Origin: CAVVIO01 sp963748095
GTDB taxonomy: Bacteria > Bacteroidota > Bacteroidia > Bacteroidales > UBA10428
Direction: 5' to 3'
NCBI GenBank assembly: GCA_963748095.1
Contig: CAVVIO010000039.1
Coordinates: 24,931-88,930, forward strand
DNA length: 64,000 nucleotides
This document shows, in pieces, positions 28,208-38,167 of the stretch (positions within the stretch are counted from its first letter, which is position 1; every line of letters starts with the position of its first letter). The notes beneath the pieces were generated by a model, which searched no databases, was not told the DNA's origin, and was given only the letters and a program-made list of their open reading frames with translations. The translations under genes and the position numbers were made by a program.

Positions 28208-29065
28208 CTACTTTTTATCCTTTTTTCGTTTTCTTAGTCTTTTCCATACCGGGATAGCTATTGCCAGAATTATCCAGAAAGGCCATATGCGGATCAGGAA
28301 CAGGACAAAACTTATGAATCCGAACCAGCCCCCGGTCAATGATTGTTTCAGTCTTTCGATAAATTTACCGTGTTTTTTAGGTATAAAACGATATGCTTTT
28401 TCTTTGGTGAGGATTAAATCAAGCGTACTGTAAGAAACCTGGTCGCTCAGGTACTTAAGCCGGCCTTCTGCGCTTTCCATCTCCTCTTCTATTCCCCTTG
28501 TTTTTTCTTCGATTTCAAGTATGTCTTTGACGGTTTTTGCCTGTTTCAATAATTCATTATACCGTTTCAGGTAATTCCGTTTGTTTGCGAGCCTGGTTTC
28601 CAGATCAATAAACTGTTCCGTAACATCGCGGGCATGAATTTCTTTTGACACAACTTCTCCTTTACCGGACTCTATACCCGTCACAAACTTTTCAAAATTA
28701 TCGGATGGAATGCGAATCTTTAGATTATAGGAAATCTCATAATCGGTGTTATTAAAATTAACATTGTCAAAATAACCGTCGTATTTATTTACAAGCGAGT
28801 CAATTTCGGTTTTAGTTTTCTCCAGGTCATTTACTTTTAATTGCAAACTTCCATCCTTAATTATCTTCTTTTTACTTACCTCCTCCTTTTTTACATTTTC
28901 AACAGGTAATGCAGGTGATTGCGAAGTTACAGGTGCTTGTTCGGATAGAGAAAAAGACTTCTGATTAGTATAACTTATATTATCATTCAATGCATCGCTC
29001 ATCCTGTTTCTGCCACATGCAGTAATTAAAAAAACAGAAAACAGGATGTAAATTATTTGTTTCAT
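28208..29065 (-). CDS. DUF4349 lipoprotein with coiled coil and C-terminal membrane helix
   Basis: The start at 29065 gives 285 residues with lipoprotein signal MKQIIYILFSVFLITACGR. The DUF4349 domain covers about 75-265: IIKDGSLQLKVNDLEKTKTEIDSLVNKYDGYF, NLKIRIPSDNFEKFVTGIE, EVVSKEIHARDVTEQFIDLETRLANKRNYLKRYNELL, then a coiled coil (DILEIEEKTRGIEEEMESAEGRLKYL). The end is a membrane helix (FVLFLIRIWPFWIILAIAIPVW) and a basic tail. The combination places it in the envelope. Family role unknown. Confidence 0.9.
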   Translation of the reverse strand: MKQIIYILFSVFLITACGRNRMSDALNDNISYTNQKSFSLSEQAPVTSQSPALPVENVKKEEVSKKKIIKDGSLQLKVNDLEKTKTEIDSLVNKYDGYFDNVNFNNTDYEISYNLKIRIPSDNFEKFVTGIESGKGEVVSKEIHARDVTEQFIDLETRLANKRNYLKRYNELLKQAKTVKDILEIEEKTRGIEEEMESAEGRLKYLSDQVSYSTLDLILTKEKAYRFIPKKHGKFIERLKQSLTGGWFGFISFVLFLIRIWPFWIILAIAIPVWKRLRKRKKDKK

Positions 29066-29161
29066 AGTTATTTTATTATGAATAGTGAATTCTTTAAACC
29101 ATCTTTTTTCGGATATCAATATACATAAAATCTGTATATCGGACAATAGATATTCCTTAAC

Positions 29162-29903
29162 CTATAATGATTTTACAAGATAATTGAAACCAAAAAATAA
29201 TGCTGGTAAATCGGTGTTATTATGATTTTTATCTGCAAATATATTAAAATGCCAGTCGATATTTTTTAATTCCATGCCTGTAAGGTTATCTTTCAGTATC
29301 TGCGCCCATTTGCGCACCTGTTTCATATCCTTCGATCCGAAACCAAAGTAAAACAGTATTTTGCCATTACACAAACTATCAACCTGCTGATAGTCTTCCT
29401 TCTTCACCAGTCCCATAATCGGAGTGGGACTGGCTGCAATATAGCAGTTGAAAAATTCCGGTTTATTAATCATGGAATAAATGGTAAAAGCCCCGCCAAA
29501 CGAATGGCCATAAAGGATCCTTGTTTTCGTTTTGTAATCCTTTTCCATTTCCGGAATCAGCTCTGTTGTAATAAAATCGAGAAATTTGTCAGCACCGTTT
29601 ACATAAAGCAGATCCCTCCTTCGGTCTGTATTGATGATGCCGACAGCTATTACATCAGATATGGAATCCCCGAACCGTTTCTGCAGTTCAGAGTACCTAG
29701 TAATTTGACGATTCTCCATCAATAAAATATAGAAATTTCACGGAATCCCTGTTTAATATACCTTGTGGTTTAAAAATGATAATATTCCGATTCTCATTCA
29801 ATACTTCAGACTTAACCTGAATGGTATCGATCACGTAGTTCTTTTCCTGCGAAAAAAGATAAAACGGGAGCATTAAAAAAAAGACTACTACAGATAGTTT
29901 CAT
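29162..29903 (-). pseudogene. Secreted alpha/beta-hydrolase (esterase-like), single-base frameshift
   Basis: Two frames join into one protein of about 246 residues. The first (start 29903, signal peptide MKLSVVVFFLMLPFYLFSQ) reads to FLYFIDGESSNY; the second continues RYSELQKRFGDSISDVIAVGIINTDRRRD. Removing one T near 29699 fuses them cleanly. The nucleophile elbow is YGHSFGG, so the Ser is intact; NHNNTD near the end could hold the His. The pattern (IDGE..., VIAVGI..., GHSFGG) fits enterochelin-esterase-like hydrolases. Recent mutation or sequencing indel. Confidence 0.8.
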
Positions 29904-29940
29904 TATTAATTCGTTGAAATTTATTGGAACCACTAATGGA

Positions 29941-30159
29941 TTACAAACCCAAAACTGCGGATACAATAATTATTGTCAGAATTACAGTCAATGCTATTAT
30001 TACATACGGATTAGCAAAATTTAACGTCCATCCAAGTAATGGGTTTAATTTAGGAACTGACAACCGTGGATCTTTCCTGTTAAAATAAAAGGGCCCTCTC
30101 CAGTTTCCGGGGTCTTTACTCATGTTATCGAGAAATTGTTGATCAGGTTTCTTTTTCAT
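29941..30159 (-). CDS. DUF5808 small membrane protein
   Basis: 72 residues. The centre (NWRGPFYFNRKDPRLSVPKLNPLLGWTLNFANP) matches the DUF5808 motif, in which a Trp-rich PxxxN...GWTLNFA block precedes a membrane helix; here the helix is YVIIALTVILTIIIVSAVLGL, at the C-terminus. Lies 37 bases ahead of the esterase start on the same strand, so the two may be co-transcribed. Function unknown. Confidence 0.8.
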   Translation of the reverse strand: MKKKPDQQFLDNMSKDPGNWRGPFYFNRKDPRLSVPKLNPLLGWTLNFANPYVIIALTVILTIIIVSAVLGL

Positions 30160-30210
30160 TGTACTGATAATTATTAATAGTGATTACCGATTTTTATTTC
30201 CATAAATCTA

Positions 30211-30672
30211 TTATAATGAAAACAGCTGATTTCCAGGGCTTACTTCCGTTTTATCTGCGCTTTTAATTTTGCCTGATTTCGTGTTTATTTTTATTACAAT
30301 AAAACTCAGCACTATTTCTGTCAACCCGATGAAAAAAAATAGCGGCTGCATAAAACTACTCAGATGGATATAATATACCTGAACGCAAATCCAGGTCACC
30401 AGGGCTGCACCCAGGAATAAACCCGGTATACCTGAATATTTATTGCTTATGAAAGACAGAATGGCTGCAGCCAGATTTAGTAATCCATTGACAATAAAAA
30501 GAAAAAGTCCGGGGATAAGAAAATCCGGGAAAGGTGAACCTTTCAGCAGATCTGTTGTCATTCCCAAACCAGAACCATCGGGTTGGATGATCATTGAAAA
30601 TCCTGCAGGAATAGCGCCTATGGCAACAAATGCCTGCAGAATACCTAATGTGGCAGAAATTTTTCTTTTCAT
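30211..30672 (-). CDS. Four-helix membrane protein of unknown function
   Basis: 153 residues with four likely membrane helices: LGILQAFVAIGAIPAGFSMII, FLIPGLFLFIVNGLLNLAAAILSFI, GIPGLFLGAALVTWICVQVYYI and MQPLFFFIGLTEIVLSFIVIKI. The layout resembles small conserved Bacteroidota membrane proteins, with no catalytic motif. It is first in a run of three minus-strand genes ending with the esterase. Function not recognised. Confidence 0.75.
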   Translation of the reverse strand: MKRKISATLGILQAFVAIGAIPAGFSMIIQPDGSGLGMTTDLLKGSPFPDFLIPGLFLFIVNGLLNLAAAILSFISNKYSGIPGLFLGAALVTWICVQVYYIHLSSFMQPLFFFIGLTEIVLSFIVIKINTKSGKIKSADKTEVSPGNQLFSL

Positions 30673-30960
30673 GATTGAATTTTATGCTGACAAAGTAAAA
30701 AATCCATTTTGTTTTAATTATAAATCATACTCTTAGTATTGCACAATCAGATATTAAAACGGGTAAGCAGGATCTACTATCCGCATGTTATCGGGTTTTC
30801 CTCATCATTTCATCTTCCAACTTCCCCATCAGAAATTAAATGTAATATATTTTTAAATTAAAAGCAAAAAGTCTGGTTCAGTGCTTAAAAACAATTCTAT
30901 TTTTTCATTTAACAGTATTTCAGTAGTCGAAGTTAAACTGAAATGGCGGCAAGGCCATTA

Positions 30961-31427
30961 TCAATATTCTCCGCAATGTTGCGATTCTTCTAACAATCCT
31001 CTTAATCCTGAAATATAGTTTTTAAATGCAGAAGGGGCATTCATATATTCAAAAGTTACTTTGTGCTTTTCACCATTTGCCAGTTTTATTTCAATCCACT
31101 CAGCGCCTCCGTCGGCACAATCCGGACAGCCTATAGTTTCCGGCATACTAAAAAACGAATTAACATCAATTTCCGTTAAAAAAGAATTCCAGTCTGAATC
31201 TTCAAGAACTTCCGAACAGGTAACTGTTTCAATGGTATCAATCCATCCTGCCCGGCTGTAAGTAATAAATCCGGTATCCAATGTCATGCTTTTTATGCAA
31301 TAACCCAAACACTCCCCGAAAGAAGTCCCGTATTTAATTTCAACAATTATTCTATCTTTCTCTTGATGGGAACAGGAGAGTATTGAGAATCCTAATAGCA
31401 AAAAATAAAAAAAGCTGTCTTTGTCAT
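30961..31427 (-). CDS. Lipoprotein with a DUF6438-like domain, probable homopolymer frameshift in the signal peptide
   Basis: The mature part (DRIIVEIKYGTSFGECLGYCIKSMTLDTGFITYSR ... IGCPDCADGGAEWIEIKLANGEKHKVTFEYM) looks like the DUF6438 type, with a GxC...C N-terminus and a CPDC motif that may form disulfides. The in-frame start at 31458 gives a poor N-terminus, whereas the ATG at 31427 reads MTKTAFFIF and, with one T added in the T run at 31400-31413, continues LLLGFSILSCS, a perfect lipoprotein signal. So a one-base deletion in a homopolymer is likely. Confidence 0.65.
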
Positions 31428-31630
31428 ATTCTGAGTTTCTTTTCTGATGCCAAATCAATACCGAAGGTTGCGTTGTACTGAATGATTATTTTCTATGCGC
31501 CATTTGATGGCTACTTATATACCTGTTGATTTTTTTATGAGATTCCGGGAAAAATTGTTAATTTCGGCCAACCTGATTTCGACCCTGCCAATTCGAAAGA
31601 ATTCAAAAAAAATATATTATATAGCTTGCA

Positions 31631-32851
31631 ATGAAGAAAAAAAACCTGGTAATTTATTCAGTAACAGGAGTTTTGTTACTATTAATAATCGTCTTTTATA
31701 TTACTCCATTTATTTTTCCATCAACATTAAAGAGTGGTGAATTTACTACCAGTGCGGTAAACAGAGGATCGGTAATACATGTGGTTGAAGCCGGCGGTGT
31801 TATTGCGCCCCAGAACGAGGTATTAAAGCGGAGTCCTGCTTCAAGTGTAGTACAGCGGATCGTGAAAGTGCCCGGCAGTCATGTCAAAAAAGGGGATGTT
31901 ATCCTGGTAATTGATTCAAAACCTATTCTTGACCGTATCGGGGATTTGCAGGACCAGCTCGAAGTAAAGAAAAACAACCTGCACAAAAACCAGCTTAACG
32001 CGAAAAGCACCCGGCTCGACCTGGAATACAATGTTGAAATGAAGAAACTCAAAATTGCCTCTATCAAATCGGAACTGGCCGACCAGAAACAGTTACTTGA
32101 TGTGGGCGGTATCTCTCCGGCTAAACTCGATCAGACAAAACAGGAGCTTGTTTTTGCACAGAAAGATCTGCAGATGGTCCTGCAGAAAAATTCTATCAGA
32201 CTGAAACAGTTGGAGGCTGAAGAAAAAGGAATGCAACTTGAGATTGAAATGCAGGAAAAGGAACTTCAGGAATTGCATGATATCCTGCCAAAATTGGTTA
32301 TTAAGGCTCCTTCCGCCGGTATTGTGCTAAACGTGTATGTGGGTGAAGGAGATAAGGTGTCGCAGGGACAACTCGTTACCCGGATATCTGATCTGAGCAT
32401 GTTTAAAATTGACGGAAAGATCGATGAAAAAAGGGCTGATGCCGTTAAAACCGGTAGAGAGGTACTGGCTCTTATCGATAATGAAAAACTGCCTGGTCAG
32501 ATCGGAAACATACAGCCCGTGATACAGGATAATCAGGTAAGTTTTGATGTTTACCTGAAACAAGCAAAACATTACAATCTGATGCCCAATCAGAAAGTGA
32601 ATTTGCTTGTAGTTACCGAAAGAAAGGATAGTGTTCTAAGGATTAAAAGAGGAGAAGGTATAACTTCGGAAAAGCACCAGCGCGTATTTATTGTAAAAGG
32701 CGATAAAGCTGTAAGAACTGACATTACCACTGGTCTTATTGGCCCGGATTATGTGGAAATTCTGTCGGGCGCCAAAGCGGGTGATATTATCATTAATTCA
32801 GATATACCTTCCATAAGACACCTGAATGAAATCGATATCGAAAAAGAATAA
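31631..32851 (+). CDS. HlyD-type membrane fusion protein (efflux adaptor)
   Basis: 406 residues. An N-terminal membrane anchor (VIYSVTGVLLLLIIVFYITPF) is followed by the first half of a lipoyl/barrel-sandwich domain (VVEAGGVIAPQNEVLKRSPASSVVQRIVKVPGSHVKKGDVILVID), a long coiled-coil hairpin (about 95-215), the second half (VIKAPSAGIVLNVYVGEGDKVSQGQLVTRI) and beta-barrel/membrane-proximal domains. It bridges an inner-membrane pump to an outer-membrane channel. The TolC-like gene begins 20 bases later, but no ABC or RND pump is beside them. Confidence 0.9.
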   Translation: MKKKNLVIYSVTGVLLLLIIVFYITPFIFPSTLKSGEFTTSAVNRGSVIHVVEAGGVIAPQNEVLKRSPASSVVQRIVKVPGSHVKKGDVILVIDSKPILDRIGDLQDQLEVKKNNLHKNQLNAKSTRLDLEYNVEMKKLKIASIKSELADQKQLLDVGGISPAKLDQTKQELVFAQKDLQMVLQKNSIRLKQLEAEEKGMQLEIEMQEKELQELHDILPKLVIKAPSAGIVLNVYVGEGDKVSQGQLVTRISDLSMFKIDGKIDEKRADAVKTGREVLALIDNEKLPGQIGNIQPVIQDNQVSFDVYLKQAKHYNLMPNQKVNLLVVTERKDSVLRIKRGEGITSEKHQRVFIVKGDKAVRTDITTGLIGPDYVEILSGAKAGDIIINSDIPSIRHLNEIDIEKE

Positions 32852-32870
32852 TAACTAGAAAGAGGTTGTC

Positions 32871-34361
32871 ATGATGAATTTCAAAACAATGGTTGTATTA
32901 TTTGTTTTAGTGTTTGCTGGCGGGAGTATAGCTCTTACACAGGAAAATGATTCAGTTATCTCCTTAAGTTTAAAAAATATTGTGGATCTGGCTAAAAGCA
33001 AATCATCAGCTGTAAAGTATGAACAAAATCATAATGAAAATGCCTATTGGCGGTTTAAAAATTACCAGGCTCGTTTCAGGCCACAGCTTACCCTCAAGGG
33101 TGATCTTCCAAACTATACCCACACCACTACTCCTGTTACTCAACCGGATGGTAGTATCAAATTCCAGCAGATTTCCAATGCACAGACTTCACTAAACCTG
33201 TCGCTGAACCAATCAGTTCCGCAGCTTGGCACCTACATATATGCAGCCACATCATTATACCGCATTCAGGACTTTAAGAACAATACCATTGATTTTTCAG
33301 GGAGCCCCTTTTATATAGGATTCGTACAGCCGATATTTTCCTATAACTGGATGAAGTGGTTCCGGAAAGACGAACCCCTGGCTTACGAACAGGCTACAAA
33401 AGATTACGTGCAGTCAATCGAAGAAATTGCCCTGAACGCTACCAGGAAGTTTTTCAGCTATCTGAAAGTCCAAACCAATTACAACCTGGCTAAAAGCAAT
33501 TTGAAGAACAGTGAGAATAATCTGAAGATTGCTGAATTGAAGAAGAAACTGGGCCGGATATCGGAAAATGACTATTCCCGGATCAAACTGTCCGTCTTCA
33601 ATGCACGGAAATCATTGAACCGTTCCCGGATGGACCTTAAAAATGCGGATTTCGATCTGAAATCATATACAGGCATTGACCAGTCAGAAAACATTGACCT
33701 GGAGATGCCTCTGGATATCACTTTATTTAATATCGATAAACATAAAGCAATTGAAGAGGCAAAAGCCAACAGGAAAGAAATGCCACAATACAAACGACGG
33801 TTGATAGAAGCGGACCGGCAGCTGGCACAGGCAAAAAGTAACAGCGGATTAAATTTCACTTTGCAGGGAAGTTATGGGGTTTCGAACAGTGCTGCCCAAT
33901 GGCGGGGTGTTTATGATAATCCCGAACAGGAAAACCTGCTTAAATTATCGGTGAGTATCCCCATTCTCGACTGGGGTAAATCTGCTTCGGAGGTGAAACT
34001 GGCCGAATCGAAAAAAGAACTCGAAGTATTTGATGTGAACAGGGATATGGAAGATTTTATTCGCAAAGTAGGTGTACAGGTAGAACAGTTCAAGCTGCTA
34101 AAAGACCAGCTTACTACCGCCAGGGAAGCCGACAAGGTTGCCGGGAACGGTTATAAAATTGCACTGAAGAAGTTCCAGAACGGCGAGATAAGCATTACCG
34201 ATCTGAACATTTCACTCTCTGAAAGAGAATCGGCTAAAAGGGATTATATCGATTCGCTGCGCGATTACTGGGAAGCATACTACAATCTACGGATACTTAC
34301 CCTGTACGATTTCGAAAACGATCAGAAAATATCGTATAAAAATCCGTTGCTTACTAATTAA
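32871..34361 (+). CDS. TolC-family outer-membrane efflux protein
   Basis: 496 residues with signal peptide (MMNFKTMVVLFVLVFAGGSIALTQ). Two outer-membrane-efflux-protein repeats are seen, with long helical hairpins (ALNATRKFFSYLKVQTNYNLAKSNLKNSENNLKIAELKKKLGRISENDY and VEQFKLLKDQLTTAREADKVAGNGYKIALKKFQNGEISITDLN) and beta segments such as NLSLNQSVPQLG. The trimer would form the channel across the outer membrane. 20 bases separate it from the HlyD adaptor, so one transcript is expected. The next gene is convergent. Confidence 0.9.
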   Translation: MMNFKTMVVLFVLVFAGGSIALTQENDSVISLSLKNIVDLAKSKSSAVKYEQNHNENAYWRFKNYQARFRPQLTLKGDLPNYTHTTTPVTQPDGSIKFQQISNAQTSLNLSLNQSVPQLGTYIYAATSLYRIQDFKNNTIDFSGSPFYIGFVQPIFSYNWMKWFRKDEPLAYEQATKDYVQSIEEIALNATRKFFSYLKVQTNYNLAKSNLKNSENNLKIAELKKKLGRISENDYSRIKLSVFNARKSLNRSRMDLKNADFDLKSYTGIDQSENIDLEMPLDITLFNIDKHKAIEEAKANRKEMPQYKRRLIEADRQLAQAKSNSGLNFTLQGSYGVSNSAAQWRGVYDNPEQENLLKLSVSIPILDWGKSASEVKLAESKKELEVFDVNRDMEDFIRKVGVQVEQFKLLKDQLTTAREADKVAGNGYKIALKKFQNGEISITDLNISLSERESAKRDYIDSLRDYWEAYYNLRILTLYDFENDQKISYKNPLLTN

Positions 34362-34372
34362 AGGTTAATGAA

Positions 34373-35304
34373 TTACTCTTTAATAAGCAGTTTTCTGATT
34401 GCTCCGTCTTCCGTTTCTACCGAGACACAATATATACCGGACGGAAACTGACTTAAATCGAAATACAATTCATCCGTATTATATTTATTTAGACCATAAA
34501 TTCGTCTTCCGTTAATATCGAAAACCGAGAGCCGGCATTTATGATAGGCTTTCTCAAATGAAATGAGTACATCGCCGGAAGTCGGGTTCGGGAAAAAATC
34601 CGGTTCGGCAATATCCATTGAAAATTCTTTTACCGAAACAATATCCCAAAGGTTCTGATTCAATATATTTTCCCGCTAACACATGAACAATCACCTGCGA
34701 CACCAATTAATTGTTTTCCCCTATCCGCAAAACAGTTGAATTCCGAAAAACCGAGAGCCACCAATTGTCCGAAAAAATCACCGTACCAGTTCCCGATTCC
34801 TTCTACCCATCTATGCCAATAAAAGTTAATTGCCCTTCTGTAATGATTATTGTTTATCAACTGTGAATCAATGGACGTCACTTTTACATAAATGCTTTCA
34901 TTGTTATATTGAAAAAAACTAAAAGTATCGCCTACCTGTAATCCGAAATCAAATAAAATATACTCCATACTGTCGTTCGCTTCCAGGTAATATACTTTGC
35001 GTGATGTATCATTTCGGATCGCCCCAAGGTAAGTGGCAAGTTCCGGTTCAAATCCGGGATTGCTGTCTGTAAGTGCATCGCCATCCTGAATGAAACCCAA
35101 AAGCCTGGAATAGTGCTGGCCCCTGATCAGTGTATCACCAAAAATTCCGTAATGTCTTACAAATGCACATTTCCCCGATGTATTAGTATAAAATCCATAA
35201 GTACTATAGCTCCAGGTAGCGCTGTCGGTCGGGAATTCGTGATATGTCTGAGCGGTAACCGTTACCGGTGCCAGTAACAGGAAGATGTAGAGTAGGTTTT
35301 TCAT
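34373..35304 (-). CDS. Secreted protein with type IX sorting domain, split by a frameshift
   Basis: The first frame (34660-35304) has signal peptide MKNLLYIFLLLAPVTVTAQ and an unrecognised domain rich in Tyr and Cys, ending DCSCVSGKIY. The second frame (34373-34663) is a typical T9SS type A sorting domain: FPNPTSGDVLISFEKAYHKCRLSVFDINGRRIYG ... QFPSGIYCVSVETEDGAIRKLLIKE. A sorting domain without an exported cargo makes no sense, so they are one gene; adding one A to the A run near 34665-34670 joins them. The alternative is an overlapping TTGA start. The cargo function is unknown. Confidence 0.75.
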
Positions 35305-35489
35305 TGTATTATAATTTGTGAATTACATTTCTTTCAATAATTGTATCAAAGCCATGTTTACACTCAAATAGCATATCCTGAGTTATCAATAATTTATAAC
35401 AATACGCTCTTTCACCCAATCCAAAAATAAATGTACCTATTTTAACTTGTAATAACAAATAGCCCAGCTATCTATCAATAGGTATCCAT

Positions 35490-36278
35490 TTATAATTCCT
35501 CCTCTCCCCCACCCACTTCAAACATACCGGGGTCGAGTATTTCAGCCAGTTCCGGATAGTGGTAATAGGCTGTTACACCGGGTGTATTGGTAGCCGCAGC
35601 CCTGGGGTTTATTTTTGCAATGGACCGGGCTTTCATTTTTTGGGCATCGTATGGTTTTAAAAAGGATTGTATTTCTTCTTCGGTAAGGTCAGCCCGCAGC
35701 CAGTCACCTGCCCTTTCGGCTTCTATAATCACCGGCATACGCCGCTTGCTGTTGTGCACCACTTCCATCATTGGGTTGGCGGCCGTGGTAATAACCGAGT
35801 AAGTATTTACGATCTCGCCGGTTTGCACATCTGTATAAGCTTCCCATATCCCGGCAAAAACGAACAGTTCGTTGTTCCTCAGAGAAATGTAAAAGGGGTA
35901 TTTTTCGGATTTCAGATTTCCCGGTGTTTTATGCCGCCACTCGAAAAACCCCGAACAAAGTACCAGGCACCTTCTTTTTCGTGCTGCTTCCTGGTATAAA
36001 CGACTGGTCAGCAAGGTTTCACCCTTGGCATTCAGCGTACTGTATTTATTAATAAAGGTATTCGCTTCTTCAATAGTTTTCATGTACTTTGGGACAAGGC
36101 CCCAGTGAAAAAGTTGTATCTCCCCGGGTTTGTCACTGGCAATTACCGGCATCAGCGGATGCTCGAAACCGTTTACAAAATGTTTATCTTCAAACAGCGC
36201 CAGTTGCTCTTCCTTCACTACTTTATTTTCAACCAGCGAAGCAGCGCTGACTTTAACCATGGCATAATAAAAACACAT
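35490..36278 (-). CDS. SOS-response-associated peptidase (SRAP/YedK/HMCES family)
   Basis: The start at 36278 puts Cys at position 2 (MCFYYAM), which is required because that Cys, after loss of Met, forms the thiazolidine link to abasic sites in single-stranded DNA. 262 residues. Other active-site marks: IQLFHWGLVPKYM, NKYSTLNAKGETL, RRCLVLCSGFFEW with the catalytic Glu, and VVHNSKRRMPVII with the His. The ORF extends 27 codons upstream into umuC and is trimmed. Its start follows the umuC stop by 5 bases, making a three-gene DNA-damage operon. Confidence 0.93.
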   Translation of the reverse strand: MCFYYAMVKVSAASLVENKVVKEEQLALFEDKHFVNGFEHPLMPVIASDKPGEIQLFHWGLVPKYMKTIEEANTFINKYSTLNAKGETLLTSRLYQEAARKRRCLVLCSGFFEWRHKTPGNLKSEKYPFYISLRNNELFVFAGIWEAYTDVQTGEIVNTYSVITTAANPMMEVVHNSKRRMPVIIEAERAGDWLRADLTEEEIQSFLKPYDAQKMKARSIAKINPRAAATNTPGVTAYYHYPELAEILDPGMFEVGGGEEEL

Positions 36279-36283
36279 AGGCG

Positions 36284-37537
36284 TTACGTTTTTACGTGAA
36301 TGATCCCGTTCCAGTCGGTGGTATACCGCTGTGACAGCTTTTCCTGCCGCAGCTTCCACTCCTGACCGGAACCCTGGATAGCCAGTTTTATTTTATCACG
36401 GCCGTACCGGCGGTTAATGCTATCGATGGCCATCGATAATTTTTTCTGCCCTTCCGCATCGTTTTCAGTAAACATATCCTGCTGAATGTCTGTCTCCGGG
36501 GCCAATCCGTCCACAATTACCCCTGCTTTCTTATAGCGGACATTGCTTTTGTAGATCATCTCCAGTGCTGTAAGCGCCAGTGCTGTTAACTGCTGGTTGC
36601 TGTTGGAAGCCACCGGCAACGGCAGTGTTTTACTTACGGAATACTGCGGTTCACCGGGCCGGAAAGGGTCGGTATGGATAAACACGGTGACCAGATTGGC
36701 AACAGTCTGCTGACGCCGCAACTTCTCTGCACACCGCACCGCATAAGTGGCTACGGCTTCTTTTAATACATGCAGTTCCGTGACCTTCTTGCCAAAGGCC
36801 CGGGTGGTGGCAATGGCTTTTTTTGTTGCCTGCACCCTTTCGAGCGGCAAGCACGAAATACCCAGCAATTCCTTCTTGATCCGCAGGCCGGTAACGGTCA
36901 TGTATTTTTTAATCCAGTTATCGTGTATGCAGGTAAAATCATAAGCTGTTTTCACACCTGTTTTCTCAAGTCTTTTGAAATGCTGTCGACCGATGCCCCA
37001 TATGGTATCGATGGCTGTATTGCGGATCACGCAATCGCGATGATGGTCATTGGCGATAATGTATATGCCACCTGCTTTCTTGGCTGCTTTGTTGGCGATC
37101 TTTGCCAGTGTTTTGGTACCCCCTACTCCCACACTCACCGGAATACCTGTATTTTTCTGCACGGTAAGGGTAATGTTGCGGGCGTACTTTTCAATATCCT
37201 GCAGGGGCAGACCATTAAGATCGATAAAGCACTCGTCGATGGAATATATTTCAATTGCCGGAGAAAACTGCCGGAGGGTTTCCACCACCCGCTGCGACAT
37301 ATCACCGTAAAGCGTATAGTTCGACGAGAAAAGGTGTACCTTGTTTTCTTCGAGGAAACGGGCTTTCTTAAATGCCGGTTCTGCCATTTGCAGTCCGAGC
37401 GCCTTGGCTTCGTCGGAACGTGAAATGATACAGCCGTCGTTGTTGGAAAGCACAACTACAGGTAAACCGTTAAGCGATGGATTAAAAACCCGTTCGCACG
37501 ACACGTAAAAATTATTGCAGTCTACCAGGGCTATCAT
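36284..37537 (-). CDS. umuC: Y-family DNA polymerase, UmuC (DNA polymerase V subunit)
   Basis: 417 residues, usual length. Catalytic acidic residues: MIALVDCNNFYVSCERVFNP (first Asp) and EIYSIDECFIDL (the SxDE motif). Thumb/little-finger parts follow: IPVSVGVGGTKTLAKIANKAAKK, IWGIGRQHFKRLEKTGVKTAYDF. The C-terminal DUF4113-like stretch (YKKAGVIVDGLAP ... SINRRYGRDKIKLAIQG) is also present. Together with cleaved UmuD it performs error-prone lesion bypass. umuD is 5 bases upstream. Confidence 0.96.
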   Translation of the reverse strand: MIALVDCNNFYVSCERVFNPSLNGLPVVVLSNNDGCIISRSDEAKALGLQMAEPAFKKARFLEENKVHLFSSNYTLYGDMSQRVVETLRQFSPAIEIYSIDECFIDLNGLPLQDIEKYARNITLTVQKNTGIPVSVGVGGTKTLAKIANKAAKKAGGIYIIANDHHRDCVIRNTAIDTIWGIGRQHFKRLEKTGVKTAYDFTCIHDNWIKKYMTVTGLRIKKELLGISCLPLERVQATKKAIATTRAFGKKVTELHVLKEAVATYAVRCAEKLRRQQTVANLVTVFIHTDPFRPGEPQYSVSKTLPLPVASNSNQQLTALALTALEMIYKSNVRYKKAGVIVDGLAPETDIQQDMFTENDAEGQKKLSMAIDSINRRYGRDKIKLAIQGSGQEWKLRQEKLSQRYTTDWNGIIHVKT

Positions 37538-37542
37538 ATTAA

Positions 37543-37995
37543 TCAGAAATGTTTTTTAATAGAATAGGTAACCACACCCCACAACCGGAAATCACTTTCG
37601 GGATTAATTTTTATTGGTTTAAATTCCGGATTGGAAGGCAACAGGTAATACCCGTCTTCCTTTACTTCAACACGTTTCAGTGTAAATTCCCCGTCGATAA
37701 AACATACCAGGATGGATTTGTCTCCCGGAAAGAGCGATTTATCCACCACCAGCAGATCGCCGTTGTAAATACCGTCTCCGCTCATGGAATCGCCGTTTAC
37801 CTTTACAAAAAAGGTACTGGACGGGTTAGTGATGAGTTTGCGGTTCAGATCAAGGCTTTCTTCTGCATAATCATCGGCAGGTGAAGGAAACCCTGCCGTT
37901 ACGGAGGCATTCACAAACGGAAGGTCCAGTTTCGTGGAAGTATCCGGCACGAAAAATTCCAGTTTGTCTGTTTCATATATCTTCTTCACCTTCAT
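37543..37995 (-). CDS. umuD: LexA-like S24 peptidase, UmuD
   Basis: 150 residues, no DNA-binding domain, so UmuD and not LexA. The self-cleavage site is Ala-Gly in ASVTAGFPSPADDY (about 34-35), the catalytic Ser is in VNGDSMSGDGI and the Lys in GEFTLKRVEV. RecA-stimulated autocleavage gives UmuD', which binds UmuC. It opens the operon umuD-umuC-SRAP. Just upstream on the minus strand lies TACCTTTA, one base off the -7 box, within TTTTGTACCTTTATC. No obvious LexA box is visible. Confidence 0.94.
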   Translation of the reverse strand: MKVKKIYETDKLEFFVPDTSTKLDLPFVNASVTAGFPSPADDYAEESLDLNRKLITNPSSTFFVKVNGDSMSGDGIYNGDLLVVDKSLFPGDKSILVCFIDGEFTLKRVEVKEDGYYLLPSNPEFKPIKINPESDFRLWGVVTYSIKKHF

Positions 37996-38167
37996 TGGTT
38001 ACGTGTATCAGATAAAGGTACAAAATTAATGATCATTTTTATCCGGCCGGCAATTTCGGGCATGTATAATTATTCGCGAATCCCAGGGCCAATAGAGGCT
38101 GTCTTAACACGATTGGAGGGATTTGTGGATGGATGGGATTTTGTGGGAATCAGGGAAACGTTGGAAA

